From NCBI RefSeq assembly GCF_001708965.1, contig NZ_LVJW01000006.1, positions 682,001-746,000 on the forward strand: a stretch of DNA of 64,000 nt, given 5' to 3'. The position numbers were made by a program, and so were the translations under genes. Numbering within the stretch: position 1 is the stretch's first letter; each line of letters opens with the position of its first letter. The stretch comes from Candidatus Thiodiazotropha endoloripes. Lineage in GTDB: Bacteria > Pseudomonadota > Gammaproteobacteria > Chromatiales > Chromatiaceae. Below, piece by piece: positions 48,673-59,200 of the stretch. Below the pieces are notes generated by a model that saw nothing but the letters and a program-made list of their open reading frames with translations, was not told the origin of the DNA and made no database searches.

Positions 48673-50121
48673 TCAATCCTCAGCTTTATAGGCCAGATCC
48701 AGCTCCCGGGCCGCGCGCACATCATCCAGACGTTTGACAGGCATGGTATGGGGTGCCTGTTTCACAAGATCGGGCTGATTCTCAGCCTCCTGCTTGATGG
48801 TGCGCATGATGTCGACAAACTGATCCAGCTCCTCTTTGGCTTCGGATTCAGTTGGCTCCACCAGTAAACACTCCGGCACCAGCAGCGGGAAGTATGTGGT
48901 GGGGGCATGCACACCATAGTCGAGCATGCGTTTGGCAAAATCCATGGTATTCACATCCAACTCCTTGGCCTGCTTCTTCAGGGTCAGGATAAATTCATGA
49001 CTGGCCCGCCTCTCTGGATAGGCGGCATCAAAACCGGCCTCCATCAAACGTTTCAGCAGATAGTTGGCATTCAATGTGGAAAACTCGGATACCCGATGCA
49101 TACCTTCACGCCCCAGCAGACGTGCGTAGACATAGGCACGCAGCAGCACACCCGCATTACCGGCAAAGGCGGACAGCCGGCCAATGGTATTCGGTCGATC
49201 CTTTTCGCTCAGCCAACGGTAGTCCTGACCATCATAGTCAACCATGGGCACCGGCAGATAGGGCTCCAGGCGCTCACTGACACCCACCGGACCCGCTCCC
49301 GGACCACCGCCACCATGAGGCGTTGAAAAGGTCTTATGCAGATTCATATGAATCACATCAAACCCCATGTCACCTGGACGGACCTTACCAAGGATCGCAT
49401 TCAGATTGGCGCCATCATAATAGAGCAGTCCGCCTGCTTCGTGCACCATACTGGCAATCTCTTTGATGCGACGCTCGAACACACCCACCGTAGAGGGGTT
49501 GGTCAGCATAATACCGGCTGTTTGTGGGCCCAGTGCCGCTTGCAGCGCATCCACATCGATATCCCCATCCGCTCCGGTGGGAATCTCCCGGGCTTTGTAG
49601 CCACACATCACCGCTGACGCGGGATTGGTGCCATGGGCCGCGTCCGGTACCAGAATCTCTGTACGCTGATCATCCCCCCGGGCATCGTGATAGGCGCGAA
49701 TCATCGCCACACCGGCAAACTCACCCTGGGCACCTGCCGCTGGAGAGAGCGAGACCGCATGCATACCGGTAACGTTTTTCAGGATCTCCTGCAGCTCATA
49801 GAGACAGGCCATGAAACCCTGGCTGTGGGTATCCGGCGCCAGCGGATGCCGGGTCAGCAGCCCAGGCAGACTTGCCAGGGTATTGCACGCCCTGGGGTTA
49901 TACTTCATGGTACAGGAACCCAATGGATAGAAGTGTGTATCGATTGAAAAATTCTTCTGCGACAGACGGGTAAAGTGTCTGACCGCCTGCATCTCTGAAA
50001 CCTCTGGCAGATTGGGCCGACTGGTACGCACCATCTCAGCAGGAATCCCTGTCAGCTCAGGTTTTTCCAATGGAGCCTGTGCAGTGGCTCGTCTACCTTT
50101 TCGCGAATGATCGTAAATCAT
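48673..50121 (-). CDS. gcvPB: Glycine decarboxylase (P-protein) subunit 2
   Basis: GcvPB carries the PLP-binding active-site half of glycine dehydrogenase (decarboxylating). The 482-residue protein has the PLP lysine in [22 protein letters not shown], the [10 protein letters not shown] region and a normal C-terminus. In E. coli P-protein is one chain; here, as in many other bacteria, it is split into PA and PB. It is the last gene of the gcvT-H-PA-PB operon. Confidence 0.97.
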   Translation of the reverse strand: MIYDHSRKGRRATAQAPLEKPELTGIPAEMVRTSRPNLPEVSEMQAVRHFTRLSQKNFSIDTHFYPLGSCTMKYNPRACNTLASLPGLLTRHPLAPDTHSQGFMACLYELQEILKNVTGMHAVSLSPAAGAQGEFAGVAMIRAYHDARGDDQRTEILVPDAAHGTNPASAVMCGYKAREIPTGADGDIDVDALQAALGPQTAGIMLTNPSTVGVFERRIKEIASMVHEAGGLLYYDGANLNAILGKVRPGDMGFDVIHMNLHKTFSTPHGGGGPGAGPVGVSERLEPYLPVPMVDYDGQDYRWLSEKDRPNTIGRLSAFAGNAGVLLRAYVYARLLGREGMHRVSEFSTLNANYLLKRLMEAGFDAAYPERRASHEFILTLKKQAKELDVNTMDFAKRMLDYGVHAPTTYFPLLVPECLLVEPTESEAKEELDQFVDIMRTIKQEAENQPDLVKQAPHTMPVKRLDDVRAARELDLAYKAED

Positions 50122-50139
50122 AACTCACCAATCCGGTTA

Positions 50140-51522
50140 CTACTGAGAAGGCGTCTGGGCTTGTGATTGAATCACCCGCTCCAGCTTACCCCGATAGTTT
50201 TCAATATCATCATCACTGCGCAATTCAGTCGCACAGACCAATACGGCATCACCCAGCTCCGGGTAGTCATCCTGCAGATTGAATCCACCGAGCACGTTAT
50301 GGGTTGCCAGCATGCTCAGCGCATTCACAGTTTCCAGCGGCAATTTCAGCACCTGCTCATGGAAGACCGCCCCACTGAAGAGCGGCTCCACACCTGGCAA
50401 ACTGGTTAGTGCCTGAGTGAGTTTCTGTGTATTGGCATGGGAGGTTGCGGCAACCCGCTGCAAGCCTTCAGCCCCCATAATGGACATATGGATGGTGGCT
50501 GCCGTAACCATCAGCCCCTGATTGGTGCAGATGTTTGAAGTCGCCTTCGAGCGACGGATGTGTTGCTCACGGGCCTGCAAGGTCAAGGCGTAACCCGGCT
50601 TGCCATCCATATCCACCGTCTTGCCGATAATCCGCCCGGGCATCTGTCGCACCAGCTTGTCGGTACAGCAGAGGAAACCGAAATAGGGGCCGCCTGAGGC
50701 AAGAGGGGCCCCCAAGGGCTGGCCTTCACCACAACAGATATCGGCGCCCTGCCCGCCCCACTCACCAGCCGGTTTGATCAGTGACATGGCGAGAGGATTG
50801 ACCACAGCGATCGCCAGCATACCATTTTGGTGAGCCCAATCCGTCAACGTATCGGTCTGTTCCAGGACACCGAAAAAGTTTGGCTGGGGGATCACCAGTG
50901 CGGCATAGTCCTCACCGGCATATTTTTCCAGATCCGCCATATCGACCTGACCGGTCGACTTGTCATAAGCCACTTCAACCAGTTCGATCTTCTGATTGCG
51001 GACAATGCTGTGAGCCACCCGACGATAGTGCGGATGCAGATTTCTCGGCAACAGAATCCGTTTCGATTTGGATTTACGATTACCTCTGACCGCCATCAAT
51101 ACAGCCTCGGCCAAGGCTGAGGCGCCGTCATAGAGAGACGCATTGGAGACATCCATTGCGGTCAGTCCAGTCATCATCGACTGGAACTCATACAGTAACT
51201 GCAGAGTACCCTGACTGGCCTCCGCCTGATAGGGGGTATAGGCCGTGTAAAACTCTCCCCTGGTGGTCAACTCCCACACCGCTGCCGGGATATGGTGATC
51301 ATAGGCCCCAGCGCCGATAAAACAGAGTGGCTGCCCATCGGTACGGGCATGACTCTGCATCAAGCTGGCTACTTCCATCTCAGGCAATCCCGGGGGAATC
51401 TCCTGCAGCTCTCCGCAGCGAAGCTCAGTTGGAATTTCATCAAACAGGTCATCGATACTGTCGACCCCGATGGTCGCAAGCATCTCCTGAATATCATCTT
51501 CTGTATGTGGGATAAATGGCAT
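50140..51522 (-). CDS. gcvPA: Glycine decarboxylase (P-protein) subunit 1
   Basis: GcvPA is the N-terminal half equivalent of P-protein. The 460-residue protein begins [31 protein letters not shown], contains [44 protein letters not shown], and ends before gcvPB after 18 bases. It forms the alpha2beta2 enzyme with GcvPB. Confidence 0.97.
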   Translation of the reverse strand: MPFIPHTEDDIQEMLATIGVDSIDDLFDEIPTELRCGELQEIPPGLPEMEVASLMQSHARTDGQPLCFIGAGAYDHHIPAAVWELTTRGEFYTAYTPYQAEASQGTLQLLYEFQSMMTGLTAMDVSNASLYDGASALAEAVLMAVRGNRKSKSKRILLPRNLHPHYRRVAHSIVRNQKIELVEVAYDKSTGQVDMADLEKYAGEDYAALVIPQPNFFGVLEQTDTLTDWAHQNGMLAIAVVNPLAMSLIKPAGEWGGQGADICCGEGQPLGAPLASGGPYFGFLCCTDKLVRQMPGRIIGKTVDMDGKPGYALTLQAREQHIRRSKATSNICTNQGLMVTAATIHMSIMGAEGLQRVAATSHANTQKLTQALTSLPGVEPLFSGAVFHEQVLKLPLETVNALSMLATHNVLGGFNLQDDYPELGDAVLVCATELRSDDDIENYRGKLERVIQSQAQTPSQ

Positions 51523-51560
51523 ATCCGCCTCATCAATCGCTTGTATTAAAACCCTGCGTC

Positions 51561-51953
51561 CTACTCTTCCTCAGCCACCAGGGCATCATAGCCCTCAGCA
51601 TCCAGCAGGCCATCCAGTTCAGACATATCGGATGCTTTGACTTTAAACATCCAGCCATCACCAAAGGCGTCTTCATTGATCGTCTCGGGTGCGCCATCCA
51701 GCGCATCGTTGATGGCAATCACTTCACCGCTAACCGGACTGTAGACATCCGAGGCCGCTTTGACCGATTCAACGACCGCGCAATCGCCCCCGGCATCGAG
51801 TGACTGACCGACTTCCGGTAGATCGACAAACACCAGATCACCCAGCAGCTCCTGCGCGTGATCTGTAATTCCAATGGTCAGACTGCCGTCACCTTCATCT
51901 TTTATCCATTCGTGGGATTTCGCATAGCGGCGGTCGGTAGGTGCATTACTCAT
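51561..51953 (-). CDS. gcvH: Glycine cleavage H protein
   Basis: GcvH is the lipoyl shuttle of the glycine cleavage system. The 130-residue protein carries the lipoyl-lysine in [21 protein letters not shown], normally modified by LipB and LipA, both encoded in this window. It lies between gcvT and gcvPA. Confidence 0.97.
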   Translation of the reverse strand: MSNAPTDRRYAKSHEWIKDEGDGSLTIGITDHAQELLGDLVFVDLPEVGQSLDAGGDCAVVESVKAASDVYSPVSGEVIAINDALDGAPETINEDAFGDGWMFKVKASDMSELDGLLDAEGYDALVAEEE

Positions 51954-51985
51954 GTGACTATCCTTTAGAAAAAATTGATCGATTG

Positions 51986-53074
51986 TTACAGCGCCAGGAC
52001 AGCTTTACCCTGACGTGCGAAAGGTGGTTTCACCACCTGTGCCGGAACCCGTTTGCCGCGAATCTCAACATCACAGCTCTCTCCAACATCAGGCGATACA
52101 CGTGCAAAAGCGATGGATCGCTCCAGGGTGGGCGAAAAGCCACCTGAGGTAATCTCACCAATCTCCTGCTCTCCGTTAAACAGTTTCAAATGGTTACGCA
52201 GCACCCCGCGTCCGGTCAAGACCAGACCGATGAATTTCTTTTTCTGTGGATTCTTGCGTTGAGCTTCCAGGGGTCCGCGACCGATGAACTGCCGATCTGC
52301 AGGCTCCCAGGCCACCGTCCAGGCGAGTCCTGCCTCCAGCGGGGAGATCTCTTCATCCATGTCGGTACCATAGAGATTCATACCCGCCTCAAGACGCAGG
52401 GTATCCCTCGCACCCAGACCACAGGGGGCTACCCCCGCATCACTCAATGCCTGCCAGAAGTTTGCGGCCTGATCGCCAGGCACCATGATTTCGAAGCCAT
52501 CCTCACCGGTATAACCAGTACTGGCGACAAACCAGTCTCCATCGTCCAAGGCATTGAAAGGCTTCAACTCACCAGCCTGCTGTAATTTCTCCGAGAGTAA
52601 CGGCAGAGTCTTTGCCTTGGCATTCGGCCCCTGTACCGCAATCATCGCCAGGTCACGCCGCGGGGTGAGCTTCAGATCAAATCCGGCAGACTGCTTCTCC
52701 ATCCAAGCCAGATCTTTCTCGGTGGTAGCCGCATTCACCACCATGCGATACCACTCGTCACCCAGGTAGTAGACGATCAGGTCATCCACCACACCACCCT
52801 GCTCATTGAGCATACAGGAGTAGAGCGCTTTACCCTCATTCTTCAAGCGGTCGACGTCGTTGGCCAGCAGATGGCGAAGATAGGATTTGACTCCGGGGCC
52901 CTGCAGATCGACCACGGTCATGTGTGAAACATCGAACATGCCCGCATCCTGACGCACCTGATGGTGCTCCTGAAGCTGGGAACCATAGTGTAGAGGCATA
53001 TCCCAGCCACCGAAGGGCACCAGTTTGGCTCCCATCTGTTGATGCTTGGGATAGAGGACGGTCTGTTTGTTCAT
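51986..53074 (-). CDS. gcvT: Glycine cleavage T protein (aminomethyltransferase)
   Basis: GcvT transfers the methylene of aminomethyl-lipoate to tetrahydrofolate and releases ammonia. The 362-residue protein has [31 protein letters not shown] near the N-terminus, [15 protein letters not shown] and [18 protein letters not shown]. It is the first gene of the operon, 48 bases after a riboswitch-controlled terminator. Confidence 0.97.
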   Translation of the reverse strand: MNKQTVLYPKHQQMGAKLVPFGGWDMPLHYGSQLQEHHQVRQDAGMFDVSHMTVVDLQGPGVKSYLRHLLANDVDRLKNEGKALYSCMLNEQGGVVDDLIVYYLGDEWYRMVVNAATTEKDLAWMEKQSAGFDLKLTPRRDLAMIAVQGPNAKAKTLPLLSEKLQQAGELKPFNALDDGDWFVASTGYTGEDGFEIMVPGDQAANFWQALSDAGVAPCGLGARDTLRLEAGMNLYGTDMDEEISPLEAGLAWTVAWEPADRQFIGRGPLEAQRKNPQKKKFIGLVLTGRGVLRNHLKLFNGEQEIGEITSGGFSPTLERSIAFARVSPDVGESCDVEIRGKRVPAQVVKPPFARQGKAVLAL

Positions 53075-53121
53075 TAATCTTCTCCCGGTTTAAACCTGAA
53101 CCCGTGGGTTCAGGTTGAATA

Positions 53122-53160
53122 CAAAAAAGGGCGGCGCGGATGAGACCATCCGCGCCGCCC
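53122..53160 (-). terminator. Riboswitch expression-platform terminator upstream of gcvT
   Basis: A perfect 14-bp GC stem with a 4-base loop (plus-strand stems at 53129-53142 and 53147-53160) is followed, on the minus strand, by six T. Its 5' arm begins within the GAGGGG that closes the second glycine aptamer, so ligand-bound P1 and this hairpin should compete. Confidence 0.92.
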
Positions 53161-53385
53161 CTCTGTCCAAAACCTGAGAGTTTGGCGCATGCATACAAGG
53201 TGATTTAGGCAACCTGCTGCGCGCCTGCCCCGTCGGTGGGTGTTGTTACACCACTCTCCAGAGTCGACCTAAGCCTAATTGAGTTTACTTGGCTTCTCCC
53301 CACGGTCCTTTTGCCTGAGCGATTCCGGGCGGGTTTGCGCCTTCGGCGTCGGCTTTCAGCCGCTCTCTCCCACGGGGGTGGATCG
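53148..53385 (-). ncRNA. Tandem glycine riboswitch
   Basis: Read on the minus strand, two glycine aptamers lie in series. Aptamer 1 (about 53305-53375) has GGGAGAGAG, ACGCCGAAGGCGCAAAC and CTCAGGCAAAAGGACCG, close to the family consensus. Aptamer 2 (about 53153-53265) has CTGGAGAG, CCACCGACGGGGCAGGC and ACTCTCAGGTTTTGGACAG before GAGGGG. The linker between them is short. Glycine binding should stabilise the aptamer P1 helix and prevent the overlapping terminator, so the gcv genes are switched on by glycine. This is the expected arrangement for gcv operons. Confidence 0.93.
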
Positions 53386-53392
53386 AGGAATG

Positions 53393-53421
53393 ACTATACT
53401 CTTCTACCGGGCGGTTGCCAA
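53393..53421 (-). promoter_or_regulatory. Sigma70 promoter of the gcv operon
   Basis: On the minus strand TTGGCA and TATAGT are separated by exactly 17 bases, which places transcription start just upstream of riboswitch aptamer 1. Confidence 0.65.
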
Positions 53422-53473
53422 TCCGCAAAAACCTCATAAACTGTCAGCTGAATTGCTGATTCCAGGCGGATGA

Positions 53474-54685
53474 TCAGCGGGCCAGCCTCGGCCTGTCCCC
53501 GACCATTCCCATCGCACGCCGCATGATCTGGTGTTTCACAAACCCGGAACGGTCGGCAAGATTCAAACCAAGGTTTCGGATCAGTCGCAGCGGCGGCACT
53601 TCGTTGCTAAACAACCGCTTAAATCCATCCATAGCGCCCAGCATTGCGATATTCGCCCCCTTCCTGGCCCGCTCGTAACGACGCAGTGTAGCCATCGATC
53701 CGATCGACCTGCCAGCCGCACCCGCCTCGGTCAAGACATCGGCCAGGGTCATGGCATCCATCAGACCCAGATTGACCCCCTGCCCCGCCAGTGGATGCAT
53801 GGCATGGGCCGCATCACCGATAAGTGCCAGGCCAGGCTGAATATAGGTCTCCGCATGTTCGAGTCGCAGCGGAAAAAGACCTCTGGGGCCAATCGCCTGA
53901 ATCGAGCCCAAAACCGCTTCACTGGCCTGGGTCAGCTCCTGACAAAAACCTGCATCATCCAGCGACATCAATGACTCACCATGGGTCGGACTGGTAGACC
54001 AGACAATGGAACAGCGGCCATCATCAATCGGTAACAGAGCGAGCGGCCCTGAGCTCATGAAGCGCTGGCGAGCGGTATTATCGTGAAACCGATGCGGGGT
54101 AATGGTGGCTACGATGGCGTGCTGATCATACTCCCAACCCCGGGTATCGATTCCGGCCAGATGTCTGATCTCGGAGTCCCGGCCATCGGCTGCCACAACC
54201 AGTTTGGCAGTCAACCGCTCACCGCTTTGCAATACAACCTCCGGCGACTCCCCCAACAGCAGATTGCTGATTCTTTCCGGAAATCGCAGCTGAACATTGG
54301 AATAGGACTCCAGCCGCTCCCAAAGGGCCAGCTGGGTCACCCGGTTTTCCACGATATGCCCCAGATCCATCTCACCGATCTCAGCGGCACTGAAATGTAT
54401 CCGCCCGTTTCCTCCGGCATCCCATACTTCCATCTTGTCATAGGGACTGACCCGCATTTCAGCCATCCGAGGCCAGGCCTGCAGGTTTTCAAGGATTCGT
54501 TGCGAGGCCCGGGTCAATGCAGAAACTCTCAGATCAACCTCATCCTCGGGCCAGCTCCGAGCAGGCTCCCTGACATCGATGACCGTGACCTCAAAGCCGG
54601 CCTCCGCCATGGCACATGCCAAGGCACTGCCGACCATCCCGCCACCAACAATCAGCAAGTCGACAGTGGATGGGGAATTCGTCAT
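53474..54685 (-). CDS. ubiI: UbiI/VisC-type ubiquinone flavin hydroxylase
   Basis: FAD monooxygenase of the UbiH/UbiF/VisC/Coq6 family acting on a ubiquinone precursor ring. The 403-residue protein has the Rossmann motif LLIVGGGMVGSALACAMAEAGFEV, the VAADGRDSEIR motif and the FAD site LALIGDAAHAMHPLAGQGVNLGLMD. It overlaps ubiH by 4 bases. Position in the ygfB-pepP-ubiH-ubiI order suggests UbiI (C5 hydroxylation), but the three positions cannot be told apart by sequence alone. Confidence 0.85.
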   Translation of the reverse strand: MTNSPSTVDLLIVGGGMVGSALACAMAEAGFEVTVIDVREPARSWPEDEVDLRVSALTRASQRILENLQAWPRMAEMRVSPYDKMEVWDAGGNGRIHFSAAEIGEMDLGHIVENRVTQLALWERLESYSNVQLRFPERISNLLLGESPEVVLQSGERLTAKLVVAADGRDSEIRHLAGIDTRGWEYDQHAIVATITPHRFHDNTARQRFMSSGPLALLPIDDGRCSIVWSTSPTHGESLMSLDDAGFCQELTQASEAVLGSIQAIGPRGLFPLRLEHAETYIQPGLALIGDAAHAMHPLAGQGVNLGLMDAMTLADVLTEAGAAGRSIGSMATLRRYERARKGANIAMLGAMDGFKRLFSNEVPPLRLIRNLGLNLADRSGFVKHQIMRRAMGMVGDRPRLAR

Positions 54686-55902
54686 AGTGATACTCCTCTG
54701 CCAAGTTTTGATAATCGTCCATTCAGACCCATGAACTGCCTGGCGACCTGATGTTTGAGTCCAGGCATCAGATCGAGACCCACCAAGCCGAGGTTTCGCA
54801 TGAGTCGCAGAGGCCCGAACGGGTTTGCAAACAATCGCGCCAGACTGTCAGTAATCGCAGCCACCCGATTCTGATCCCTCTCTCGCCATTGCCGATACTC
54901 ATTCAGCAGTTCAAGATCTCCAGGGTCCTGACCATGTTTTGCCGCCTCAACCAACAGATCCGCCAATCCAGCAACATCCCGCAACCCAAGATTGAATCCC
55001 TGTCCGGTTACCGGGTGTATCGCATGGGCCGCATTACCGATCAAGGCAATGCGCGACCTGACCTGCTCTTCAGCCTGACGCAGCCGCAGTGGATAGGCCA
55101 CCCGTTTACCCAACCGCTCCAACCTGCCCAGCCGGTAACCAAAGCGATCCTGTAAACGGTCCAGAAAGGCCTGATCACTCAGCCCCATCAACTCCGCCAC
55201 CTGGTGATCTTCAGCCGTCCATACCATAGAGAGACGATCATCCGTCATCGGCAACAAGGCTAAAGGACCGGTATCGGTGAAGCGCTCATAGGCGACAGAC
55301 CGATGGGCACGATCACAACCGAGGTTGGCGATTATGGCCGTCTGCCCATAGCTTTTCTCTTTCAGAGGAATCGACAGAAAGCGACGGACCAGTGAATCCC
55401 CACCATCCGCAGCAACCAGCAAGCGGGTATTGATTCGTTGCTCACGACCATCCTGCTCTACCCTCGCCTCCACACCGTTGCCTGAAACGGCGAAACTCTT
55501 CAACTGTGCAGGACAGATCAGCTGCACATCCTGACGTCTATCCAGTTCGCTCAACAACGCATTGCCGAGCGACCTTGCCGTCACCACATAACCCAAGGCA
55601 TCGACCCCTTCCTGGCGGTGATTCAATCGAGTGAAACCGAAGTGCCCCCGATCCGAGATATGAATATCCAGAATCGGCTGAGCAACAGCTTCGATACCTT
55701 GCCAGACACCCATCGCCTGAAGAATCAGGCGACTGCCCCAGGAGAGTGCGATGACCCGGTCATCGTAGCTGGGCTGACTGGTGGAACTCAGTGGCCAGGC
55801 CTCGATCACACCTATTTCATAGCCATGTCCACTCAAGGCATGGGCCAGGCTGGCGCCGACCATACCACCGCCTACGATCAGAATATCCAGTCGATCAATC
55901 AT
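54682..55902 (-). CDS. ubiH: UbiH-type ubiquinone flavin hydroxylase
   Basis: FAD monooxygenase of ubiquinone synthesis, 406 residues. The nucleotide-binding motif LDILIVGGGMVGASLAHAL, VAADGGDSLVR and IALIGNAAHAIHPVTGQGFNLGLRD are all present. Its start overlaps the pepP end (ATGA-type) and its end overlaps ubiI, so these three genes are tightly coupled, as in E. coli. Assignment to UbiH rests on synteny. Confidence 0.87.
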   Translation of the reverse strand: MIDRLDILIVGGGMVGASLAHALSGHGYEIGVIEAWPLSSTSQPSYDDRVIALSWGSRLILQAMGVWQGIEAVAQPILDIHISDRGHFGFTRLNHRQEGVDALGYVVTARSLGNALLSELDRRQDVQLICPAQLKSFAVSGNGVEARVEQDGREQRINTRLLVAADGGDSLVRRFLSIPLKEKSYGQTAIIANLGCDRAHRSVAYERFTDTGPLALLPMTDDRLSMVWTAEDHQVAELMGLSDQAFLDRLQDRFGYRLGRLERLGKRVAYPLRLRQAEEQVRSRIALIGNAAHAIHPVTGQGFNLGLRDVAGLADLLVEAAKHGQDPGDLELLNEYRQWRERDQNRVAAITDSLARLFANPFGPLRLMRNLGLVGLDLMPGLKHQVARQFMGLNGRLSKLGRGVSL

Positions 55903-57206
55903 GTGGCCATCACCGATTCAATCTCTGCAACACGCTTTGGAACATCTTTGGTCAACACCTCGCAACCCTCCTTGGTGACAACCACATCATCCTCAATACG
56001 TATCCCGATATTCCACCACTTCTTCGCAACCCCCTTACTACCGGTTGGAATATAGAGGCCGGGTTCGATGGTTAACGCCATGCCTGGCTCGAGCATTCTC
56101 CAGGCCCCATCCACTTTGTAATCACCAACATCATGAACATCCATACCCAGCCAGTGACCGGTACGATGAGGAAAGAAGGGTTTATATTTCTCTTCACGTA
56201 TCGATTTTGCCAGGGTTCCCTTGATGATCCCCAGCTTGATCAGGCCACGGGTGATCGTCCTCACCGCTGCATCATGCGGATCATTCCAGTGATTACCCGG
56301 TTTGACCTTTTCAATTGCGGCATCCTGGGCAGCCAATACCAACTCATAGAGTTGACGCTGCGGCTCTGAAAATCGACCGTTTACCGGATAGCTGCGGGTG
56401 ATGTCAGAGGCGTAGTAGTCATACTCACAACCCGCATCGATGAGCAGCATCTGTTTTGCCTGTGCCTGACAGTTGTTATCGATGTAGTGCAGAGTACAGG
56501 CATTGGCGCCCGCTCCGACAATTGGTGGGTAGGCTTGCGCCCGGCTACCTTGATGGCTGCACTCTCTGACAAACTCGGCTTCGAGTTGATACTCCCATAC
56601 ACCCGGTTTACAACTCTGCATGACCTTTTTATGTGCTTTTGCTGAGATACGTGCAGCCTGCCTCATCACCTTCAACTCAGAGCGACTCTTGTAGAGCCTC
56701 ATCTCGTGCAGATAGTGATCAAGTGCAATAATCTCAACCGGCCCCTGGACACCGCTACGTGATTCGCATCGAATCTCATTGATCCACTCAGAGAGTCGTT
56801 TGTCGAATTTCGGATTGCAGCCCATGACATAGAAGATTCGCTCACACTGCTCCAACATCCGCGGCAATATGTCATTCAGATCCCCAATCGGGAATGAGTC
56901 ATCGGCAGCATACTTTTCACAGGCGCCTTCCTGTCCTGCACGCGCCCCATCCCATAGCTCCTTTACCGGATCTGATTCCCGGTTGAACAGAATATACTCG
57001 GCCTGTTTACGCCCAGGTATCAAAACCAGCACCGCTTCAGGTTCAGGAAAACCGGTCAGGTAGAAAAAATCACTATCCGGGCGGTAGGGAAAGTGGACAT
57101 CCCGGTTACGAATCAGGAGTGGTGCAGTTGGTAAAATCGCAATACTGCCAGGCCCCATCATTCGCATCAGCTCACGACGACGGCGCTTGAATTCACTCAT
57201 CTGCAT
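55899..57206 (-). CDS. pepP: Xaa-Pro aminopeptidase P
   Basis: PepP removes N-terminal residues next to proline. The 435-residue M24B enzyme has all five metal ligands: Asp in LLIDAGCEYDYY and ASDITRSYPV, His in HRTGHWLGMDVHDVG, Glu in LTIEPGLYIP and Glu in GIRIEDDVVVT. Start at 57206 overlaps ygfB by 14 bases; ATG 57200 is an alternative. Confidence 0.96.
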   Translation of the reverse strand: MQMSEFKRRRRELMRMMGPGSIAILPTAPLLIRNRDVHFPYRPDSDFFYLTGFPEPEAVLVLIPGRKQAEYILFNRESDPVKELWDGARAGQEGACEKYAADDSFPIGDLNDILPRMLEQCERIFYVMGCNPKFDKRLSEWINEIRCESRSGVQGPVEIIALDHYLHEMRLYKSRSELKVMRQAARISAKAHKKVMQSCKPGVWEYQLEAEFVRECSHQGSRAQAYPPIVGAGANACTLHYIDNNCQAQAKQMLLIDAGCEYDYYASDITRSYPVNGRFSEPQRQLYELVLAAQDAAIEKVKPGNHWNDPHDAAVRTITRGLIKLGIIKGTLAKSIREEKYKPFFPHRTGHWLGMDVHDVGDYKVDGAWRMLEPGMALTIEPGLYIPTGSKGVAKKWWNIGIRIEDDVVVTKEGCEVLTKDVPKRVAEIESVMAT

Positions 57207-57759
57207 TCGATTCCCCCCGTATCTCGAACAGCTCTTCCCACATCAGCAGCGTGACCACCTTCAAAAATTCCTGTAACTCCACATAGGCCACCTCAGTCGC
57301 TTCACCAGACTCGAGTTGGTCATAATCCAGACGGGTAAAATGCGCCAGGTCCTGAATCGCCTCTTTGGAATCACCCGACAGCATCTGTTCGGTCACACCG
57401 GCCAGCCCAAGTCCATACAGATACCCTTCACACCATTCGCTCAATGCTTTGGCCCTGGTGGAAATGACTTCATCATCCTCAGGAAGTAAAGGCATGAATG
57501 TGAGCTCTTCCTGAGTAATCTGATGCCTGGCAGCGTAGTAGAGTTGCCCTATCATTTCCCGGGTTTCCTGAGCCAGCAGATCCCCCTCCGGCCAAGCCTC
57601 TATAAAGGCTGCAATCCAATCCACCGGTGCCTCGGCAGAACCGGCGCAAATCAATCCGCTGATGACACCGTGCAACTCACTGGCTCCCATATCGGCACTC
57701 ATCGTGCCCAGTAGCTTTTCGAGGCGTTGGTAGTCGGGCATTTGATCCGTTGTTAACAT
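57193..57759 (-). CDS. ygfB: UPF0149 (YgfB-like) protein
   Basis: Helical cytoplasmic protein of 188 residues with the family pattern ELHGVISGLICAG near residue 25, then WCEGYLYGLGLAG and the C-terminal LMWEELFEI. In related bacteria YgfB-like proteins have been linked to regulation, but no function can be read here. It is the first gene of ygfB-pepP-ubiH-ubiI. Confidence 0.92.
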   Translation of the reverse strand: MLTTDQMPDYQRLEKLLGTMSADMGASELHGVISGLICAGSAEAPVDWIAAFIEAWPEGDLLAQETREMIGQLYYAARHQITQEELTFMPLLPEDDEVISTRAKALSEWCEGYLYGLGLAGVTEQMLSGDSKEAIQDLAHFTRLDYDQLESGEATEVAYVELQEFLKVVTLLMWEELFEIRGESNADE

Positions 57760-58346
57760 TTTATCTCTTTGATGCCTCTCGATTCAGAATCAACTGAACC
57801 AAGTATGTCGTTTCCAGCCACAATCCGCCAGCCGAGTTTTCAGCCGCCATCAACCGCTGAACTACAGAATCCATACACATTTATTGTTGCTGTCGGATCA
57901 AATCACAGCCAACGCCTACTGATCCATAAAGAGCGTGTCACAGACGGCCATGAAAAAGTGATGCTCTTGGCAACAAGGACAATAGCTGAAAAGCTTTTCT
58001 TGAAGTTGCTAAACATCTAATTTTAAATGATGGATCTGTCATACGTGATACGGAAGCAGCCTCAATACAGGCCTGTGAAGGGCGAATCGCCAATCAAAAC
58101 AGGCTATTTCTGGCTGGGATAGGGCTTTATCGACCGCAGATATTCACCCGGCAGCCATAGTATGCCACTCCGCAACCTGCACTGAGACAGCTTAATTGCA
58201 CTACAGAAACTGGACAGTTTGAGTAATACAGCACGGATAACCATCAATTTCCGTCAGAATCTGCCGATAGATGTGTCGTGATTACAGTTTCGAATCATTT
58301 CATGCAGTTATAGAGATTGACCCACCACAAACTGCCCACTATATTG
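57760..58346. other. Divergent intergenic region, no supported gene
   Basis: These 587 bases separate ygfB from the zapB-like gene. One 83-residue plus-strand frame (57769-58020) contains a VAVGSN stretch faintly like a FolK N-terminus but stops early; a second open stretch continues in another frame to about 58157. I cannot support either as a gene; a decayed gene is possible. Promoters for both flanking operons should lie here. Confidence 0.4.
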
Positions 58347-58586
58347 ATGCCCATGACAGAAAAAGAGACAAATAATCCAACTGAACTGGATCTCCAGGCA
58401 CTCGAAGTCCGGGTTGAGGAGCTGATTCGCGCCTGCTCCTACCTCAAAGACGAAAATAAGTCCCTTCGCATGAGGCAGGACAACCTTGTTGCTGAAAGAG
58501 CTGCATTGATCGAGAAAACCGAGCTGGCAAGAACTCGTGTCGAAGCCATGATAACCCGTCTCAAATCCATGGAAACACCCCAGTGA
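58347..58586 (+). CDS. ZapB-like (TIGR02449-type) coiled-coil protein
   Basis: From ATG 58347 the product is 79 residues, almost entirely a coiled coil (LDLQALEVRVEELIRACSYLKDENKSLRMRQ and LIEKTELARTRVEAMITRLKSME). Such small proteins upstream of zapA are thought to take part in Z-ring regulation. ATG 58353 is an alternative start. The stop overlaps the zapA GTG start by 4 bases. Confidence 0.85.
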   Translation: MPMTEKETNNPTELDLQALEVRVEELIRACSYLKDENKSLRMRQDNLVAERAALIEKTELARTRVEAMITRLKSMETPQ

Positions 58587-58897
58587 AAAGCAACACCCTG
58601 CCTGTAACCGTCTCGATTCTCGACAAGGAATACCGTATATCCTGTCAACCGGATGAGCGTGAATCGCTGTTACAGGCGGCAGCTTATGTGGATGGCCAGA
58701 TGCGCGAGATCCGTCAGGCCGGTCGGATCATCGGAACCGAACGCATCGCTGTAATGACCGCTCTGAATATTGCCAACGATTTACTGCTCAGCCAGAGAAC
58801 CAAGGAAGATGGTTCACAAAACATCTCCCGCCGGATCAAAACACTTCAAGAGAAGATTGAGATCGCCCTCAATTCAACCAATCAGATGGAGCTTTAA
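58583..58897 (+). CDS. zapA: Z-ring associated protein ZapA
   Basis: ZapA cross-links FtsZ filaments. The 104-residue protein starts at GTG and has the family layout: VTVSILDKEYRISCQPDERESLLQAAAYVDGQM, GRIIGTERIAVMTALNIANDLL, then a C-terminal coiled coil. It is translationally coupled to the upstream zapB-like gene and precedes the 6S RNA gene. Confidence 0.93.
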   Translation: MKSNTLPVTVSILDKEYRISCQPDERESLLQAAAYVDGQMREIRQAGRIIGTERIAVMTALNIANDLLLSQRTKEDGSQNISRRIKTLQEKIEIALNSTNQMEL

Positions 58898-59167
58898 GCA
58901 TCCATCCACTGGCACCTCCAGCCAACACTGCGAGCCACCGTACAACCCCCAGACTCCGCAGCAGCAGTGCCGTGGCCAGGCCGTGCACATGTTAAAGATA
59001 GGGATATTGAGGTACTCCAATACAATGGCTGCAACTCGGATCAAGGTGACACAGTAATACCTAACATTCTGATTTAAAAAGAGAGCCTGCTCAATTTCCC
59101 TGGCCAAACTTCAATCTGGAATCAGATTGGCAAGCTTTGAATGACGCAATGAAGTTGACAGTTTTAG
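58898..59167. other. zapA to ssrS intergenic region, no gene seen
   Basis: No gene or obvious hairpin with a T-run was recognised here. The 6S RNA promoter begins at its right end. Confidence 0.5.
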
Positions 59168-59196
59168 TTGCCGGTTTAATAAAATAGGTTTAGCCT
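59168..59196 (+). promoter_or_regulatory. Sigma70 promoter of the 6S RNA gene
   Basis: TTGCCG and TAGCCT with a 17-base spacer place the start at about 59201-59203, where the closing stem of the 6S RNA begins. Confidence 0.6.
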
Positions 59197-59200
59197 AGAG

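Noticed and set aside
57769-58020. 83-residue frame with a VAVGSN stretch like FolK
   Set aside because: Only one short motif resembles FolK; the frame stops early and overlaps the expected divergent promoter region. A decayed gene is possible but unsupported.
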